Source: Cymbidium sinense (taxonomy: Eukaryota > Streptophyta > Magnoliopsida > Asparagales > Orchidaceae). From it: a DNA stretch of 64,000 nt. The stretch is from NCBI GenBank assembly GCA_021442155.1, contig JAKCPB010001386.1, forward strand, positions 52,130 through 116,129. Direction: 5' to 3'. The translations under genes and the position numbers were made by a program. The stretch's first letter is position 1. Each line of letters starts with the position of its first letter. Below, piece by piece: positions 1 to 12,293 of the stretch. The notes beneath the pieces are model-generated. The model saw nothing but the letters and a program-made list of their open reading frames with translations, was not told where the DNA came from and made no database searches.

Positions 1-666
1 CAGATGACAAATCTTCTGTAATCCCTAAGAATACCACCTTAACCATATTTATTAGAGGAAATAGAGCCATTAGTATTTATTTTAATAAAGTTCACTTTAG
101 GTTTGATTCAATGGATAATCCTAGCACTCTTACTAAAAGAAACATCCGACAGAGTGATACCCAATCTTTTAGCCATAAATTTATACCTCTAAATTGGATA
201 TTATTAATGCGATTAGCATTAAACAAACTATGAATTTTTTTCTTTGGTTCTAGCAATGATCCTTTTATGGTTCTTAGGGATACTATGATATTTAGCATCA
301 TTTCGATCCATCCAAATGAACCAAATAAGGGTAATAACAATAAGAACTTTGATATGACCTTTCATAGTTTTGTGGAAACAAACTTCAAGAAGTTGATATA
401 AAGAAAGAGAGCCATGGAAATAGTTAGTGTTAAATAAATCATCATACCAAATCCATAATTTAGAAGCAATAGTCCCATTAACAAAAACATAATTAACATT
501 TTCAATATGAAAGTAATAAAAACACTTAGAAGGTAGGTTAAACTCTTTAATCCAGAGCAATGAATCAATAGGTGTAAAGTTATTTAAAATCCTCCAAGTT
601 AATACGGAATAAAAACTGGGAATGATATTATTCTAAAGCTTAATGAAAACATTAGAAGAGTTCAAT
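1..666 (-). mobile_element. LINE fragment 1 (ORF2 C-terminal part)
   Basis: This is a remnant of a plant L1-type non-LTR retrotransposon read on the minus strand. It is cut by the left window edge and by a junction with telomere-like DNA near 666. It is recognised by close similarity to the same stretch of LINE fragment 2 (about 3640-4300): the start of the C-terminal RNase H domain, the linker with NHKRI and LFNAN, and the zinc-binding region that follows reverse transcriptase. The reading frame shifts among three frames between 92 and 568, so no functional protein remains. The right end (the element's 5' side) passes directly into TTTAGGG repeats, as in a 5'-truncated insertion. I am sure of the family, less sure of the exact boundary. 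Confidence 0.8.
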
Positions 667-773
667 ATTTAGGGTTTAGGTTTTAGGGTTTAAGGTTTTT
701 AGGGTTTAGGGTTTAGGTTTTAGGTTTAGGGTTCAAGTTTTAGTTTAGGGTTTAGGGTTTTTGGTTTTTTTTT
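667..773 (+). repeat. Telomere-like array (TTTAGGG)
   Basis: Short run of TTTAGGG heptamers and one-base variants between LINE fragment 1 and the first RNA-binding-protein copy. Its last 40 bases resemble the flank of the copy at 31248, so the flank was probably duplicated together with the pseudogene. Confidence 0.85.
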
Positions 774-1241
774 AACAAAGAATAAATTCATATTCAACAT
801 TTCTTCTTTTCGATTTCATCAACCACGTAGCACACCAAGTTTTCTAAGACACAAGCAATGACATAAATAAAAAAAATGAGCATGCATAGAGAAAACCAAA
901 AACCCTAGATAACTAGAACCATCCCTAATGTAAAGACTTAGTTCCATAAGTAGTAAATCATATTAGCCATTCTTCAGTTTCTCTAGTTCTTATCAAAACC
1001 ACCACGACCTCTTGAATAGTGAGATCCACCATCATATCCCCCAATCTCTCCCTCCGCCACCACCACGGCTGTAACCTCTCCATAACCACCATTGCTCTTA
1101 CCACCACCTCCATATCCACCAGCACCTCTAGATCCCCCACCACCACTGCGATAACCACTGCCTTCACCTTCACCTCCATTGCTAGATCTAGATTGAGCCT
1201 AGTTGACGGTTATGTTCCTACTATCAAGGTTCTACCCATTC
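774..1241 (-). pseudogene. Glycine-rich RNA-binding protein retrocopy, copy 1
   Basis: Minus-strand 3' end of a plant glycine-rich RNA-binding protein (GRP7/GRP8 type: N-terminal RRM, glycine-rich tail). The copy starts at the end of the RRM with a decayed NLDGRNITVN-type motif near 1210-1240. It continues through a Gly/Tyr/Arg/Ser-rich tail (1000-1190) to a GNWRN-like C-terminus, here changed to KN-stop-RN, and then about 185 bases of 3' UTR. Upstream RRM sequence is absent and telomere-like repeats follow directly. A T-run at 765-773 on the + strand fits a poly(A) tail. Two in-frame stops lie at the start (in the NG-stop-NLD and VN-stop-AQ stretches). This is one of the best-preserved copies. 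It is a pseudogene; the living parent gene is not in the window. Confidence 0.85.
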
Positions 1242-1378
1242 TTAGGGTTTAGGTTTAGGATTAGGTTTAGTTTTGTTAGGTTTTAGGTTTAGGTTTATTT
1301 TTAATCTATTTAGTTACTTTAGGTTTAGTTTAGGTTTGGGGTTTAGGGTTTAGGGTTTAGGGTTAGGTTTTCTTTTAG
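1242..1378 (+). repeat. Telomere-like array
   Basis: TTTAGG and TTTAGGG repeats between RNA-binding-protein copy 1 and the 3' end of LINE fragment 2. The cluster at 1335-1365 has three near-perfect heptamers in a row. Confidence 0.85.
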
Positions 1379-3251
1379 GAAATTAGGGAAATTTTATTAC
1401 CACAAAGAAAAAGTACAAAGTCCTTAGAGGGGGTAAATATCAAAGCTAATTCTCAAAGAGCTATAATAAATTCTAAAGAGATGAACCCCTTAACTATTAC
1501 AATAATGAAGGAAAGAAAGCAAAAGAAAAACAAAAAAATCAATAGTAGAAAATCCATGTGAGTAGCAGCAAACTTCATTTGGTTTTTCTGATACCAACAA
1601 GATCCACCTGCAAGTGAGCATAAAAAGTAAGAGAAAATAAAAGGAGTAAATTAAAGGAAAGACTCAAGCTCGCATAATCATCTCAAGAAACACTATATGT
1701 AAGCATCCAAACTTTAGAGAAGGGCTACATTACATATAGTACCAAAAAAGAAGAAAGATTGGGAAACATCAAGGTCATCATAGCCAGCATACCTCGTATA
1801 GCCCATCATCTAAAGTCCATCATCCAACAAGGCTAGAAAATCATCCAAATAGCAAACATAACAGCCAACCACCAAGCCACCAGAACAACCAAGCCTAATA
1901 AGGCAGATAATCAACCTACCATCAGGGATAGAAGCAATATAGTAGGAGCACCCCAAAGCCACCACCAAAAAAGATTAAGAAAATCAAAAGGATCAAGCAT
2001 CATGATAAGGGTTACAACACAAACCAGAGACAAATAAGAGCAAAAAAAAGAAAAACACAAGTGCTCATATCCTCCACCAATAAAGAAGAAAATAGAGCTA
2101 GTAAAAACACCTAGCCTAATCAAAAGGGGGGTAGAAAAAGCTACCACCCAAATAAGAAAAGGGGTCACTGCAACAAGAGAGAAAAAATAAAGTAGGAAAC
2201 TAGAATACAGTCATAGAAAGAACACCAGGGTTTTAGAGCTCACCATAGGAGTAAAATAAAAAGAACCACCCTCCAACCAACTACAGCCATACAACCAACC
2301 AAACTACCAACATATCCTCCTAGCCAACCACCATAATAGAAGACGCAGTAAAGACCAATAAAGTCATCAAGCCAAAATCACCCAACACATCCGGGAAAGG
2401 GTAGAAGATAATATCCACCAAACCCAACCAAGGCAAAAGAAAATTTGATCCGTAAGTAGAACAACCAAAGTCAAAAAAAAGTATAGCCCAAGAAGACAAA
2501 CTACAAGCCAACCAACAGGAATAGTAGCAATAAAGGCACCCAACTAAGCCACCAGCACCCGAGGCAAACTAATAGCCACAAAATAGCCTTCAACTAGCCA
2601 ATCTAGAATAATACCCAAACCCAAAGCCACTGCAGCCAGGAGAGGAAGGATAATACAGGAGGTGGTTAAAACCATAACCAAAAGAAACAAAACAAAATTA
2701 ACAAAACCAACCACCAAGCACTGTCAACAAAATAGAGAAAATAATAACCAACCAATAACCTCCACCATGCCAAAATCAAGCCAGAGATAAACCACCAACA
2801 GCCCCCCAGATCAATCACCAACAAAAAAAATGAAAAAATAGCCAAAATAGCCAGCCAAACAATAAAGCCACTATGTCAAACACAATAGCAACATATCCAA
2901 CTAAGGTAAGTTAGCAAGCAGCCTAGAAAAGTGGCAAAACCCATATAGAAAAAAAAAACCTGCAACAACCATAGCCACAACCCAAAAGGAGAATATAAAA
3001 ATAGCCAAGTGAAAATTATGGTAAACAACTAGCCAAAGAGATAGAAGCCACCAAGATGAAAACTAAACAACCTAGCACTTACAATAGCACCGTAAAAAAA
3101 GGCCAATCCAAAAGTAAGAGATCAAAAACATAACCCAGCTCAGGCCAAAGAGAGAAAATAAGTAGATAGCCATAACCCAAAGAGGGTTTAACAAGGGGCA
3201 ACCAAAAGGAAAAGATCATCAAAAAACAACAACAAAAACCAAGCCAAGAAT
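1379..3251 (-). mobile_element. LINE fragment 2, long 3' noncoding region
   Basis: A low-complexity stretch of about 1.9 kb lies directly downstream (minus strand) of the LINE RNase H domain and ends at the telomere-like array near 1378. On the + strand it is rich in A and C, with many CCAACCA, AGCCACC and ACAAGCC words. In the sense direction it is therefore T- and TGG-rich. Two short minus-strand reading frames (1911-2168 and 2320-2511) give only hydrophobic low-complexity translations and look like chance. The best reading is a long 3' UTR of the LINE. An unrelated insertion between UTR and tail cannot be excluded. No clear poly(A) tract is seen at the left end. Confidence 0.6.
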
Positions 3252-4300
3252 TTATAATCTGAGATAAGGCAATCCAATATTATCCAGATTAAGCAAACCT
3301 TTTAATAGTTTAGACAATGTTTGGTTGTCAAATAAAGTGAACTCAGTTAAGTTGGTACCAAAGTTAGCTAAGTAATCAGCACAAGCATTACCTTCACAAA
3401 GAATGTGGGAAATTTTCAAATAAACTTGAGAAAGAAGATTTTTAGTATGATTAATAAGATAAAATAATTTAGCATTCCCATTTCTATTAGAATTAAGCAT
3501 GTCAAGAAGCATGACAGCATCAACTGCAATCCAGATGTTGAGGAAACCTCTATTCAAACAAATTTTAATAGATTTAATAAGAGCCATAAGCTCAACAAAA
3601 ATAATAGAACAAGCTTTGAAAGGATTAGAAAAAACACAAATGACAGTACCTTTAGAATCCCTAAGGATACCACCACAGCTATATTTATTGAAAGAAACAG
3701 AACCATCAGTATTCACTTTAATCAAATTGTCTTTAGGTTTGATCCAATTGATAATTCTAGCACTTTTACAAGAGTCAAGCCCAAGCAAAATGATACCAAA
3801 TTTTTTAGCCACAAATTTATAACCTCTAAAATAAATATTACTAATAAGATTGGCATTAAAAAGAGCATGAATATTTTCTTTAGTTTGAGCTAGGATTCTT
3901 TTATGGTTCATAGGAATATCATGATATTTTATCATCATTTCTGTCCATCCAGATGTACTAGATAAGGGTAATAGTAATTAAAACTTTGATATGACCTTTC
4001 ATTGTATTTTTGAAATATACTTCAAGAAGTTGATATAAAGAAAGAGAACCCTAAAAATAGATGGTATTAAATAAAGCATCATACCAAAACCATAATTTAG
4101 AAGCAATAGCACCATTGACAAAAAAATATGACTTACATTTTAAATATGAAAGCAACAATAGCACTTTGAAGGTAAGTAAAACCCTTTAGTCCAAAGCAAA
4201 GAGTCCACGGGAATAAAGTTATTCAAAATCCTCCAAACTAAAACTGAATGGGAAATGAGAATGATATTATTCCAAAGTTCAAGAAAATATTAGAGGGGTT
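3252..4300 (-). mobile_element. LINE fragment 2, ORF2 RNase H and zinc-binding region
   Basis: The longest open frame here (3252-3938, 228 codons) is the C-terminal part of a plant LINE ORF2. After a linker with NHKRI and LFNAN comes a reverse-transcriptase-like RNase H domain: VNTDGS at its start (first catalytic Asp), CGGILRD, then FVELMAL carrying the Glu, and HILCEGNACADYLA near the end. The stretch 3940-4300 is the zinc-binding region that precedes it, broken by stops and frameshifts; it matches LINE fragment 1. RNase H removes the RNA strand during target-primed reverse transcription. The domain itself is fairly well kept, but the element as a whole is dead. Confidence 0.85.
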
Positions 4301-6000
4301 CTTTTTATCTCAAATAAAATTCCAAACCTCTTTAAGAACAAAGTCATAATTATAAGAAAGCTTAGAAAAAATTTGATTATGTATGTTAGAAGAAATGGAG
4401 ATATTTCTAAAGTTGTCAAAAAGAGAAATAGGGATAATTCTCAAGTTTGCTTTCTTTCTAATTGTTATTAACCCAAAAGGAATTAACTTTGATAGCAGTA
4501 GTAGAGTGGGTACATAAATGGTGTCAATAGAGTCATTTCCAATCCAATTATCTTGCCAAAAGAAGGAAGAATCTGACAGAATACCTCAAGATATTAATGA
4601 TTCAACAACCCATTTAATTGAGCAAAGCCTTTTCCAAATTGGAGAGTCACCAACTTTATAAGCACAGTTAAGTGGGTGTTTACCTTGTCAATATTTTTCC
4701 ATCATAAAATTAGCTTAAAGGCTATCATTCTTTTTAAAATCCCACCAAAGCTTTTGAGAGAAGAAGGATAGCTAATAAGCAAACCAAGAGCACCTTCTCC
4801 CAAAGGACCACATCATTTATGCCAAGATGTCCAATGCATTCTTTGGTAGAATTATTGAGCCCCTAAAAAATTTGTTAAGCAAACCATCAATTATAAGTGT
4901 AGCATTAGTGGGGATAATAGTTTGAATCAAATAAAAAGGCATTGAGTTGAGAGTGCTTTTAGGAATAGTGAGCCTACCACCAAAGGAAAGTAAATGGTAT
5001 TACCCAATATAAATTTTATTTGAAATTTTTTGAATTAACTTGTCAAAGAGATGGGAATGTTTCTGGCCTTTAAAGAGCGGAGCATCCAAGTACTTAAGAG
5101 GTAAGTGTTGATGTTTAAAATTAGTGATATGCATGATTTGATTGATTTTATTATTAGAGATACTAGAGGAACTGATAAAATAAATTTTGTTATCATTGAT
5201 AGATAATGGCCACTTTCTCTACCAAATCTATTTAAAAAGACTTGAGATGCTTGATGTGATGAATAGAAGCATCAAAAAATAAAGAAATTATCTACAAAAC
5301 CTAAATGGGAAATAGGAAGACCACTAAGAGTTCTATAGTACGTACTAAGAATATTTAAGAATAAATCATTGATGCTCCTAGATAAGAACTCAACAATAAT
5401 AATAAATAAAGCAAGAGATAGAGGATCTTATCAAGTGGAAGAGGAAAGAAACCCAAGGCTTCCCCATTAAGCAAAATTAAAAACTAGGCATTATTAATAT
5501 AATTTTAAAAAAAAACAAATTTATTAAAAAATCCAAATAAATTTAGAATATGGAAAAGGAAATCCCAAGAGATGTTATCAAAGGCTTTGATAATATATAA
5601 TTTGAAAAGAATGTTGCCACCACTAGTCTTGCATCAAGATCCTGAATTAATTCTTGGGCAATTAAAATATTGTCAAAATGGATCTACCTCTAATAAAGCC
5701 AGAGAGAGATAATTCTATTAAGTAAACTAACTAATTTTAAGAATTTTGGAAATCGCATTGAAGAAGGTGCAAAGACTAATAGGTCTAAAATCACCCAATA
5801 GTCCGATAATCTTTCATATGAGAACAATAAGTATTAGAAAAATATATAAAAGGATTACCATTAAAAAAATCAATCACAGCCTTAATCAAACCATTTTTAA
5901 TGATAAAGCAACATTTTTGAAAGAATTGAGTAGTGAAATCCTTTGGACCAGCAACAGAATCTATGTTCATGTTATTTAGAACTTTGAAAATTTCATCTTC
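4301..6000 (-). mobile_element. LINE fragment 2, reverse transcriptase domain (decayed)
   Basis: This is the reverse transcriptase core of the same LINE, with many frameshifts. Visible landmarks on the minus strand are the N-terminal fingers (5791-6129: SVAGPKDFTTQFFQK and KAVIDFFNGNPF), a DPLS-LFI motif near 5420-5445, and the catalytic loop at 5284-5301. The loop reads FVDN where active LINEs have FADD, so the second metal-binding aspartate is lost. The 3' part (4301-5000) has no long open frame. Function is impossible as it stands. Identity as LINE reverse transcriptase is supported by motif order and by the downstream RNase H. Confidence 0.8.
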
Positions 6001-7033
6001 ATTAAGCACAATGGTAAACAAATCATTATTATCATTAGTAATAATAAGGAATCGACTAAGAAATAGCTTCATAAGAGCAATTTTATTAAGCATATTTCTA
6101 AAGTAAGTAATAATATTCCTTAATATCATTATTCTTCATAGATAATCTCCATCATTTTTTAATTTTTTGAATATTATTAAATCTCTTTCATTAACAAAGC
6201 ATGGAAATACTAGTATTCACACCATCCATAATATGTTTACTAGCAACATTTTGGCGCCAATAAGTCTCTTCCATATTTTGGAATTTAATAAGTTTATCTT
6301 TCACCTTAGTCAAGTCTGTAATCTTAGAAGGATCAAAAATAACAGAGACTTCAAGATCACAAACTAATTTTTCCATATGTTTAATATTAGCAAATAGGTT
6401 TTTAAAATAATGCTTATTTCACTAGCCCAAATTTTGTTTAAGTCTTTTAAGTTGAAACCAAAGTCTATTCATCACCATAATCGAATTATCAGGATGGAAA
6501 TGAGCTTTCCAATTATTAGCTACAACATTAAAAAAATTAATTTGTTGAATCCATATGTTTTGAAATCTTAAAGGAGAGGGGTTTTTTAGTCTATTAGAAT
6601 TATCTTTAATAGAATTCAGAAGAAGAGCATGAACTGACAAGGTTATTAGAATTATCTTTAATAGAAATTGAAAGAAGAGCTTAAATGGTCAACAGAAGTA
6701 ATAGACCATTGAGTAATCCAATGAGTATTAAAAAAAATCTAATCCAACCTTTGCCAAAGTCTAGAGTTTTTCCAAGTATAATCAGAGCCCTTAAAGCCAA
6801 TATCAATCAAATTACAATCAAGGATCATATTGGAGAAATCTTCTATGGATTGAATATTAGGAGCAACCACTACTTCATTCAGAAAGAGATTAAAATGGTG
6901 TTAAAATCACCACCTACAAACCAAGGGTTATTGACAAACGTAGCAAAATTCCTCAAATTATCCCAAAGAAGATTTCTACCGATCTATAATGCATAAAAAA
7001 GAGCCCAAATCACAATAATCATAATAATAAAGA
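6001..7033 (-). mobile_element. LINE fragment 2, linker and truncated endonuclease
   Basis: Minus-strand region upstream of the LINE reverse transcriptase. It has a linker frame at 6191-6376 (NMEETYWRQ, KHIMDG), typical of the stretch between endonuclease and RT, and then the C-terminal part of the apurinic-type endonuclease. That part is best seen by comparison with LINE fragment 3 (51143-51560), which it matches base by base over long stretches. The element stops inside the endonuclease at about 7033 and continues as TTTAGGG, so it is 5'-truncated by at least the endonuclease N-terminus and ORF1. Open frames listed on the opposite strand here are chance. Confidence 0.8.
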
Positions 7034-10000
7034 TTTAGGGTTTAGTTTAGGTTTTAGGTTTAGAATTTTTAGGGTTTAGGGTTTATGGTTTATGGTTTAG
7101 GCAAACCGATAGGTTTAGGTTTATTTAGTTTATTTATTTTATTTTTTTATTTTAGTTTAATTTAGTTATTATCTTTATTTAAATTTATTTTTTTATTTTT
7201 GTTTAGTTTAGTTTATTTAGTTTAGGCTTATTTATTTTAGTTTAGGCTTTTTATTTTAGTTTATTTTTTAGTTTTAGGTTTAGTTTTAACATTTTTTAGT
7301 TAGTTTTATTTTATTTTCTTTTAGGTTAGTTTTATAATATATTTTAGATTTAGGTTTAGGTTTATCTTTATCTTTAGGTAGTAGGTATTTCTATTATGTT
7401 ATTTTAGATGTTAGTATTAATTAATTATTAGTGGAGGTATATTTATAAGAAGTTTTATTATTTAGATTTATGCAGTTTTATTATTTATCTTTAAGAGTTT
7501 TCATCTAGGGCAAGCCTTATAGAGGATCTTGGGATTATCAAGTCAGGGTTTTTTGGCTCATGATTAGTGGGAGGTCAAATGAGAGATTTTTAGGGAGTGT
7601 TAGGCCTATATGTAGGGAGGGTCAGAGGCTCATCATTAGGGCCCATGGAGCAATTAGATTCCATCAATGGGAGGGAAGATAGGGTCCAATATTAGATTTA
7701 GAGGGCCCATGGCTCATCAATTTTAGCTTAGCCTAGGGTTTAGTCAGCTCAGATTTAGTTAGTTTTAGGCATTTTGGTTATGGTTTTTTTTTTAAATTAA
7801 ATAAATGTGGTTTTTTATTAGTACATATATTATATGTTTTATTTTTTAGGTTATTTCTTTTTATTTTATTTAGTTATTTATTTATTTAGTTTAGTTTATT
7901 TTATTTTAGGTTTAGGTTATTTTATTTTAGTTTAGTTTTATTTATTTATTTTATGTTTGTTTAATTTATATTGCAGGATTAGTATTTTATTTTATCTTTT
8001 AGGTTTAGGTTTTAGGTTTTATTTTAGGTTTATTCTGTGGTTTTATTTTTAGTTTATGTTTAGGATTTTATTTATTATTATTAGTCTAGGTAGTTAGTTT
8101 ATTTATTTTAGTTTAAGTTTGTTTATTTTATTTATTTATTTTAGTTTAGATTTTTTAGAATTATCCGTGTTTTATTTTATTTTATTTTAAAAGCTCATAG
8201 TTTTTTGTTTAGTTTATTTAGTTTTATTATTTTATTTTATTTATGTTAGGTTTATTTTATTTAGTTTATTTATTTATAGTTTATTTATTTTAAGTATTAG
8301 GTTTATAGTTTTAGTTATTTTATTTTATTATTTTAGGTTTTATTTTATTTTTTTAGTTTTTTAATTTTTATTTAGGTTTTAAGTTTATTTAGATTTAGTT
8401 TTAGATGATTTTGGGATTAGGTTGATTTATTTTGATTTAGTAGGGTTGGTTTTATTTTTTTATTAGGGTTTGGTAGGGTAGTATTTTAGTTTGGGTAGGT
8501 AGGGTTTTTAGTTTTAGGGTTTTAGGGTTTGGGCCTAGGATTTTATTTTATTTTAGTTTTTTATTTATTTTAGCTTTTTTTTTATTTTTTTTATTTTAGT
8601 TTAGGTTTTATTTATTTTGTTTAAGAGTTTTTTATTTTCTTCTTTTAGGTTTAGTTTTAGGTTTAGTTTTATTTTAATTTTATTTATTTTAGGTTTAGGT
8701 TTTCTTTTTATTTTATTATTTATTTTTATTTATTTTACATTTTGGGTTATTTGCCTATTTTACTCAGCTTTTCTTTTTAGTTTAGGGCTCAGGCCTAGGG
8801 TTTTTATTTTTTTTTAGTTTTAATTTTATTTGCTTTTATTTATTCATTTATTTTATTTCTTTCTATTTCTTTATTTTCTTTATATTTTTAAATATTTAGT
8901 TTATGTTTTATTTTATTTTATTTTAAATTATTTAGCTCAGGTTTTATTTATTTATTTTTTGTTTTATTGCTTCAGGTTTTACACTTTTAGCCATTTTTAG
9001 TCATGGCCTAGCTTCATGTTAGGGTCAGGTTAACTAGTTTGTGGGTCAGATCTATTAAGCCTTAGTTTAGGTTTTTTTTGGTTTTATCTTTCCCAGTGCC
9101 TTTAGTCAGCCTGGCTGGCCTAGTTTGGCTAGCCCAGTTTGATCAGTGGCCCAGTTCAGCCTCAGATCAGGACAGGGCCCAGGGCCCAGGGCCCAGAGCC
9201 CAGGGCCTTTGGGCCAGGTCAGCCCAGGCCCAGGGCCTGGGTCATTCCTGGGCCTAAGCTCCATGGCCTGGCCCAGGGCCCATGGTGCCCAGGCCTAGGG
9301 CTCATTAGTTATTTTTTCAGTCAGTGTAGGGCTCAGTGATTCTAGTTTCTTTAAAAAATAAATCAGGAAAGTCATTTATTTATTTATTTTATATATTTAG
9401 GTTTTTATTTACTTAGTTTAGTTAATCCATTTTATTTATTTTAGTTTTTTTTGTGGTTTAGGTTTATTTATAGTAATTTATTTTTAATTTATTTTTATTT
9501 AGTTTAATTTTTTATTTTATTTTTTTTTTAAGTTTATGTTTTAAGTTTTATTTTAGATTTATTTTTAGGCTTTATTTTTAGTTGGTTTAGGTTTATTTAT
9601 TTATTTTATTTTATTTAGCTTTAGTTTATTTTAGATTTAGTAGTTTTTTTTCATTTTAGTATTTATTTTAGGTTTAGGTTTATTTTATTTTATATTTTAG
9701 GTTTAGTTTTATTAGTTTAGGGTTTTAGTTTCTTTATTTATTTTACATTTTTAAAGTTTTCCTTTTGTTTATGTTTAGATTTTATTTTATTTATTTATTT
9801 TTAGGTTTATTTTATTTTTTATTTTTTTAAGGCTAGTTTATTTTGTTTATTTTATTTTAGTAATTTAGGTTTTATTTATTTTATTTGAGTTTATTTTATT
9901 TTATTTTTGTTATTTAGTTTTAGTAGATTTATTTATATATTTTAAATTTTGGTTTATTTATTTATTTTATTTTTAGGTTTTATAAGTGGGCTCAGCTTAC

Positions 10001-12293
10001 ATTGGTTTAGGGCTATTTAGTTTGTAGGATCATATAGTTTTAGGGTAGGTCTATAGTTTAAGTAGCCTGGGTCTTTATTTAATTGGGTTACAGTAGGCTC
10101 AAAACCCAGTAGGCCTATCAGGGCCTCAGCCCAGGTCATTAGATTTCAGATCATTTAGCCCAGAGCCCAGCCTCATTCAGGGCTCAGGGTTTAGTCAGCC
10201 CAAAGCCTGGTTCAGATAGGGTAGGCCCACCAGGGTGTGGTTAGGTAGGCCTTTTTAGTTTATCAGTGGTAGTGGCCTGTGGCTCATATTAGTGCTCTGC
10301 CAGGCTGGCCTTTCATATTAGGTAAATTTAGTTATTTAGTTTATTAAGTTTATTTATATTATATTTAGGTTTATTTTTATTTATAGTTAGTTTTATTTTT
10401 ACTTATTTTTTTTTTTAGGTTTTAGTTTTTTTATTTTATTTTAGTTTATGTTTTAAGTTTTATTTATTTTTAGATTTTATATTTTATTTCGCTTATTTTA
10501 TTTTTATTTTATTTATTTATTTTTATTTTAGTTTTAGGTATTTTATTTATTTTAGATAGGTTTAGTTTTATTTTATTTAGTTTATTTTAGTTAGTTTAGG
10601 TTTATTTTTTATTATTTAGGCTCATTTTTTTTTAGTTTAGGTTTAGGCATTTTTATTTTATTTTTAGGTTTTTGGGTTATTTATTATTTTATGTATAGAT
10701 TTTATTTTATTTATTTTATCTTTTAGGTTTATATTTAGCTATTTTTTATTGAGTTTTTTAGGTTTTATTTTATTTAGGCTCTTTTAGATTTATTTTATTT
10801 TTTTAGGTTTAGCTTTAGGTTTTTATTTTATTAATTTTTAGGTTTTATTTTTAGTTTAAGTAGTATATTTTAGTTTATTATATTTTATTTAGTTTATTTA
10901 GGTTTATTTTATTTATTTTAGTTTAGTTTATTCTTAGTTTAGTTTATTTTAATTAATTTATTTATTTTTATTTAGTTTATTTTAGTTTCGGGTTTAGTTT
11001 TTTTTTAATTAATTTTAAGTTTAATTTTTATGTTTATTTTTTAGGTTTAGTTTTTTATTTATTTTTATTTTATGTTTATTTTAATTTTTATTTTATGATT
11101 AATTTTAATTCTATTTAGTTTTTTATTATTAAGTTTATTTTATTTTTTCATTTTGTTACATTTTTATTTATTTTTGTTAATTTATTTTATTTTATTTAGG
11201 CAAGATTTTGGTTTAGATTAGATTTTATATCATTTTATTTTTTATTTTATTTAGTTTAAGTTTTATCATTTTATTTTTTTAAGTATTTAGTTTAGTTTTA
11301 GGTTTTATTAGTTATTTTTATTTTTTAGTTTAGATTTTTTAGAGTTTTAGTGTTTAGGCTTTAGGGTTTAGGTTAGCTTTAGGGTTTAGGGTTTTATAAG
11401 CAAACTTAGTTTGTTTTATTTTATTTTTTATTTATTTTATTTATTTTATTTTTTATTTTATTTATTTATTTTTTTTTTTTTTTTATTTATTTTATTTATT
11501 TTATTTATTTATTTTAGGTTTTATTTTATTTTATTTTTTTTAGGTTTAGTTTAGGTTTATGTTTATTTTTTTATGAGTTATTTTTTATTTTATTTTAGTT
11601 TGTTTTTATTTTTATTTTAGTAGTTTAGGTTTTTTTTTTTTTTAGTTTATTTAGTTTTTTAGTAGTTTTAGGTTTATTTTAGTTTATTATTTAATTTTTA
11701 GGTTTTATTTATTGATTTATTTTAGTTTATATTTTTGGTTTATATAGTTTATTTTATTTTTATTTTATTTTATGTTAATTTGGTTTTAGGCCTATGTTTT
11801 ATTTTATTTATTTTTAGGTTTTTATTTATTTATTTTATTATATTTTTATTTTATTTATTTATTTTATTAGTAATATTTATTTATTTTATTATTTTATTTA
11901 GTTTATAGTATTTTATTATTTTTAGGTTTAATTTATTTATATAGCTATTTATCTTATTTAGGTTTATTATAGCCCAGGCTCTTTATCAGTTAGTCCAGGT
12001 AGGGAGTTGGCCTTGGAGGGTTTAGGCCCAGTGGAGCCTCACCAGGTCAGAGTGGCCCAGAGGTGGTTAGCTCAGGAGAGGCCCAGGGTTTAGGCCCAGG
12101 CCAGAGGTCAGGTAGGGCCCAGCAGTGTCAGTTTAGGGCCCAGTAGTGGAGGTAGGCCTTAGTGGTCATGGCCTAGGGTTTAGGATAGAGAGTGGTTTAG
12201 TATTTTTTATTATGTAGGAGGTTTTTTTCAGTAGCTAGGCCTAAGCATTTATTTTATTTAGTTTAAGTTTAGGTTTATGTTAGTTTTTTAGAT
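7034..12293 (+). repeat. Degenerate telomere-like array, TTTA-rich, 5.3 kb
   Basis: Long T-rich tract made of TTTAGG, TTTAGGG, TTTATTTTA and related words, with almost no C on the + strand. G+C-rich islands interrupt it at about 9100-9335, 10075-10325 and 11965-12200; these are made of CCCAGGG, CCTAGGG and GGGCCC words. No gene is seen. The apparent open frames (for example 8617-8817 and 9139-9339) are translations of the repeats. A pure A/T-rich stretch at 11400-11520 is nearly all TTTA/TTTTA. Imperfect heptamers and hexamers suggest an old interstitial telomeric array, or partly miscalled telomeric DNA. Confidence 0.85.
9100..9335. repeat. G+C-rich heptamer island (CCCAGGG/CCTAGGG)
   Basis: Island of CCCAGGG and CCTAGGG words, with GGGCCC and CCTAGG palindromes and CCTGG interspersions, inside the T-rich array. 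The unit is 7 bases long and differs from TTTAGGG only by T-to-C changes, so it is probably a variant of the same heptamer. Similar islands lie at about 10075-10325, 11965-12200, 13140-13260, 13780-14150, 14820-15010, 16770-17050, 17850-18080, 26080-26190, 26650-26880, 29920-30270 and 63650-64000. Confidence 0.8.

Noticed and set aside
1019..1252. + strand Ser/Thr-rich frame over RNA-binding-protein copy 1
   Set aside because: Antisense shadow of the glycine-rich tail; the recognisable protein is on the minus strand. The same holds for 12533, 17327 and 29569.
667..1378. A true chromosome end at the left side of the window
   Set aside because: Telomere-like tracts are short, degenerate, oriented TTTAGGG toward higher coordinates, and continue on both sides into other repeats; no terminal homogeneous array is seen.
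3252..3938. Host RNase H gene
   Set aside because: The domain is continuous with decayed LINE zinc-binding and RT regions on the same strand and is repeated in LINE fragment 1.
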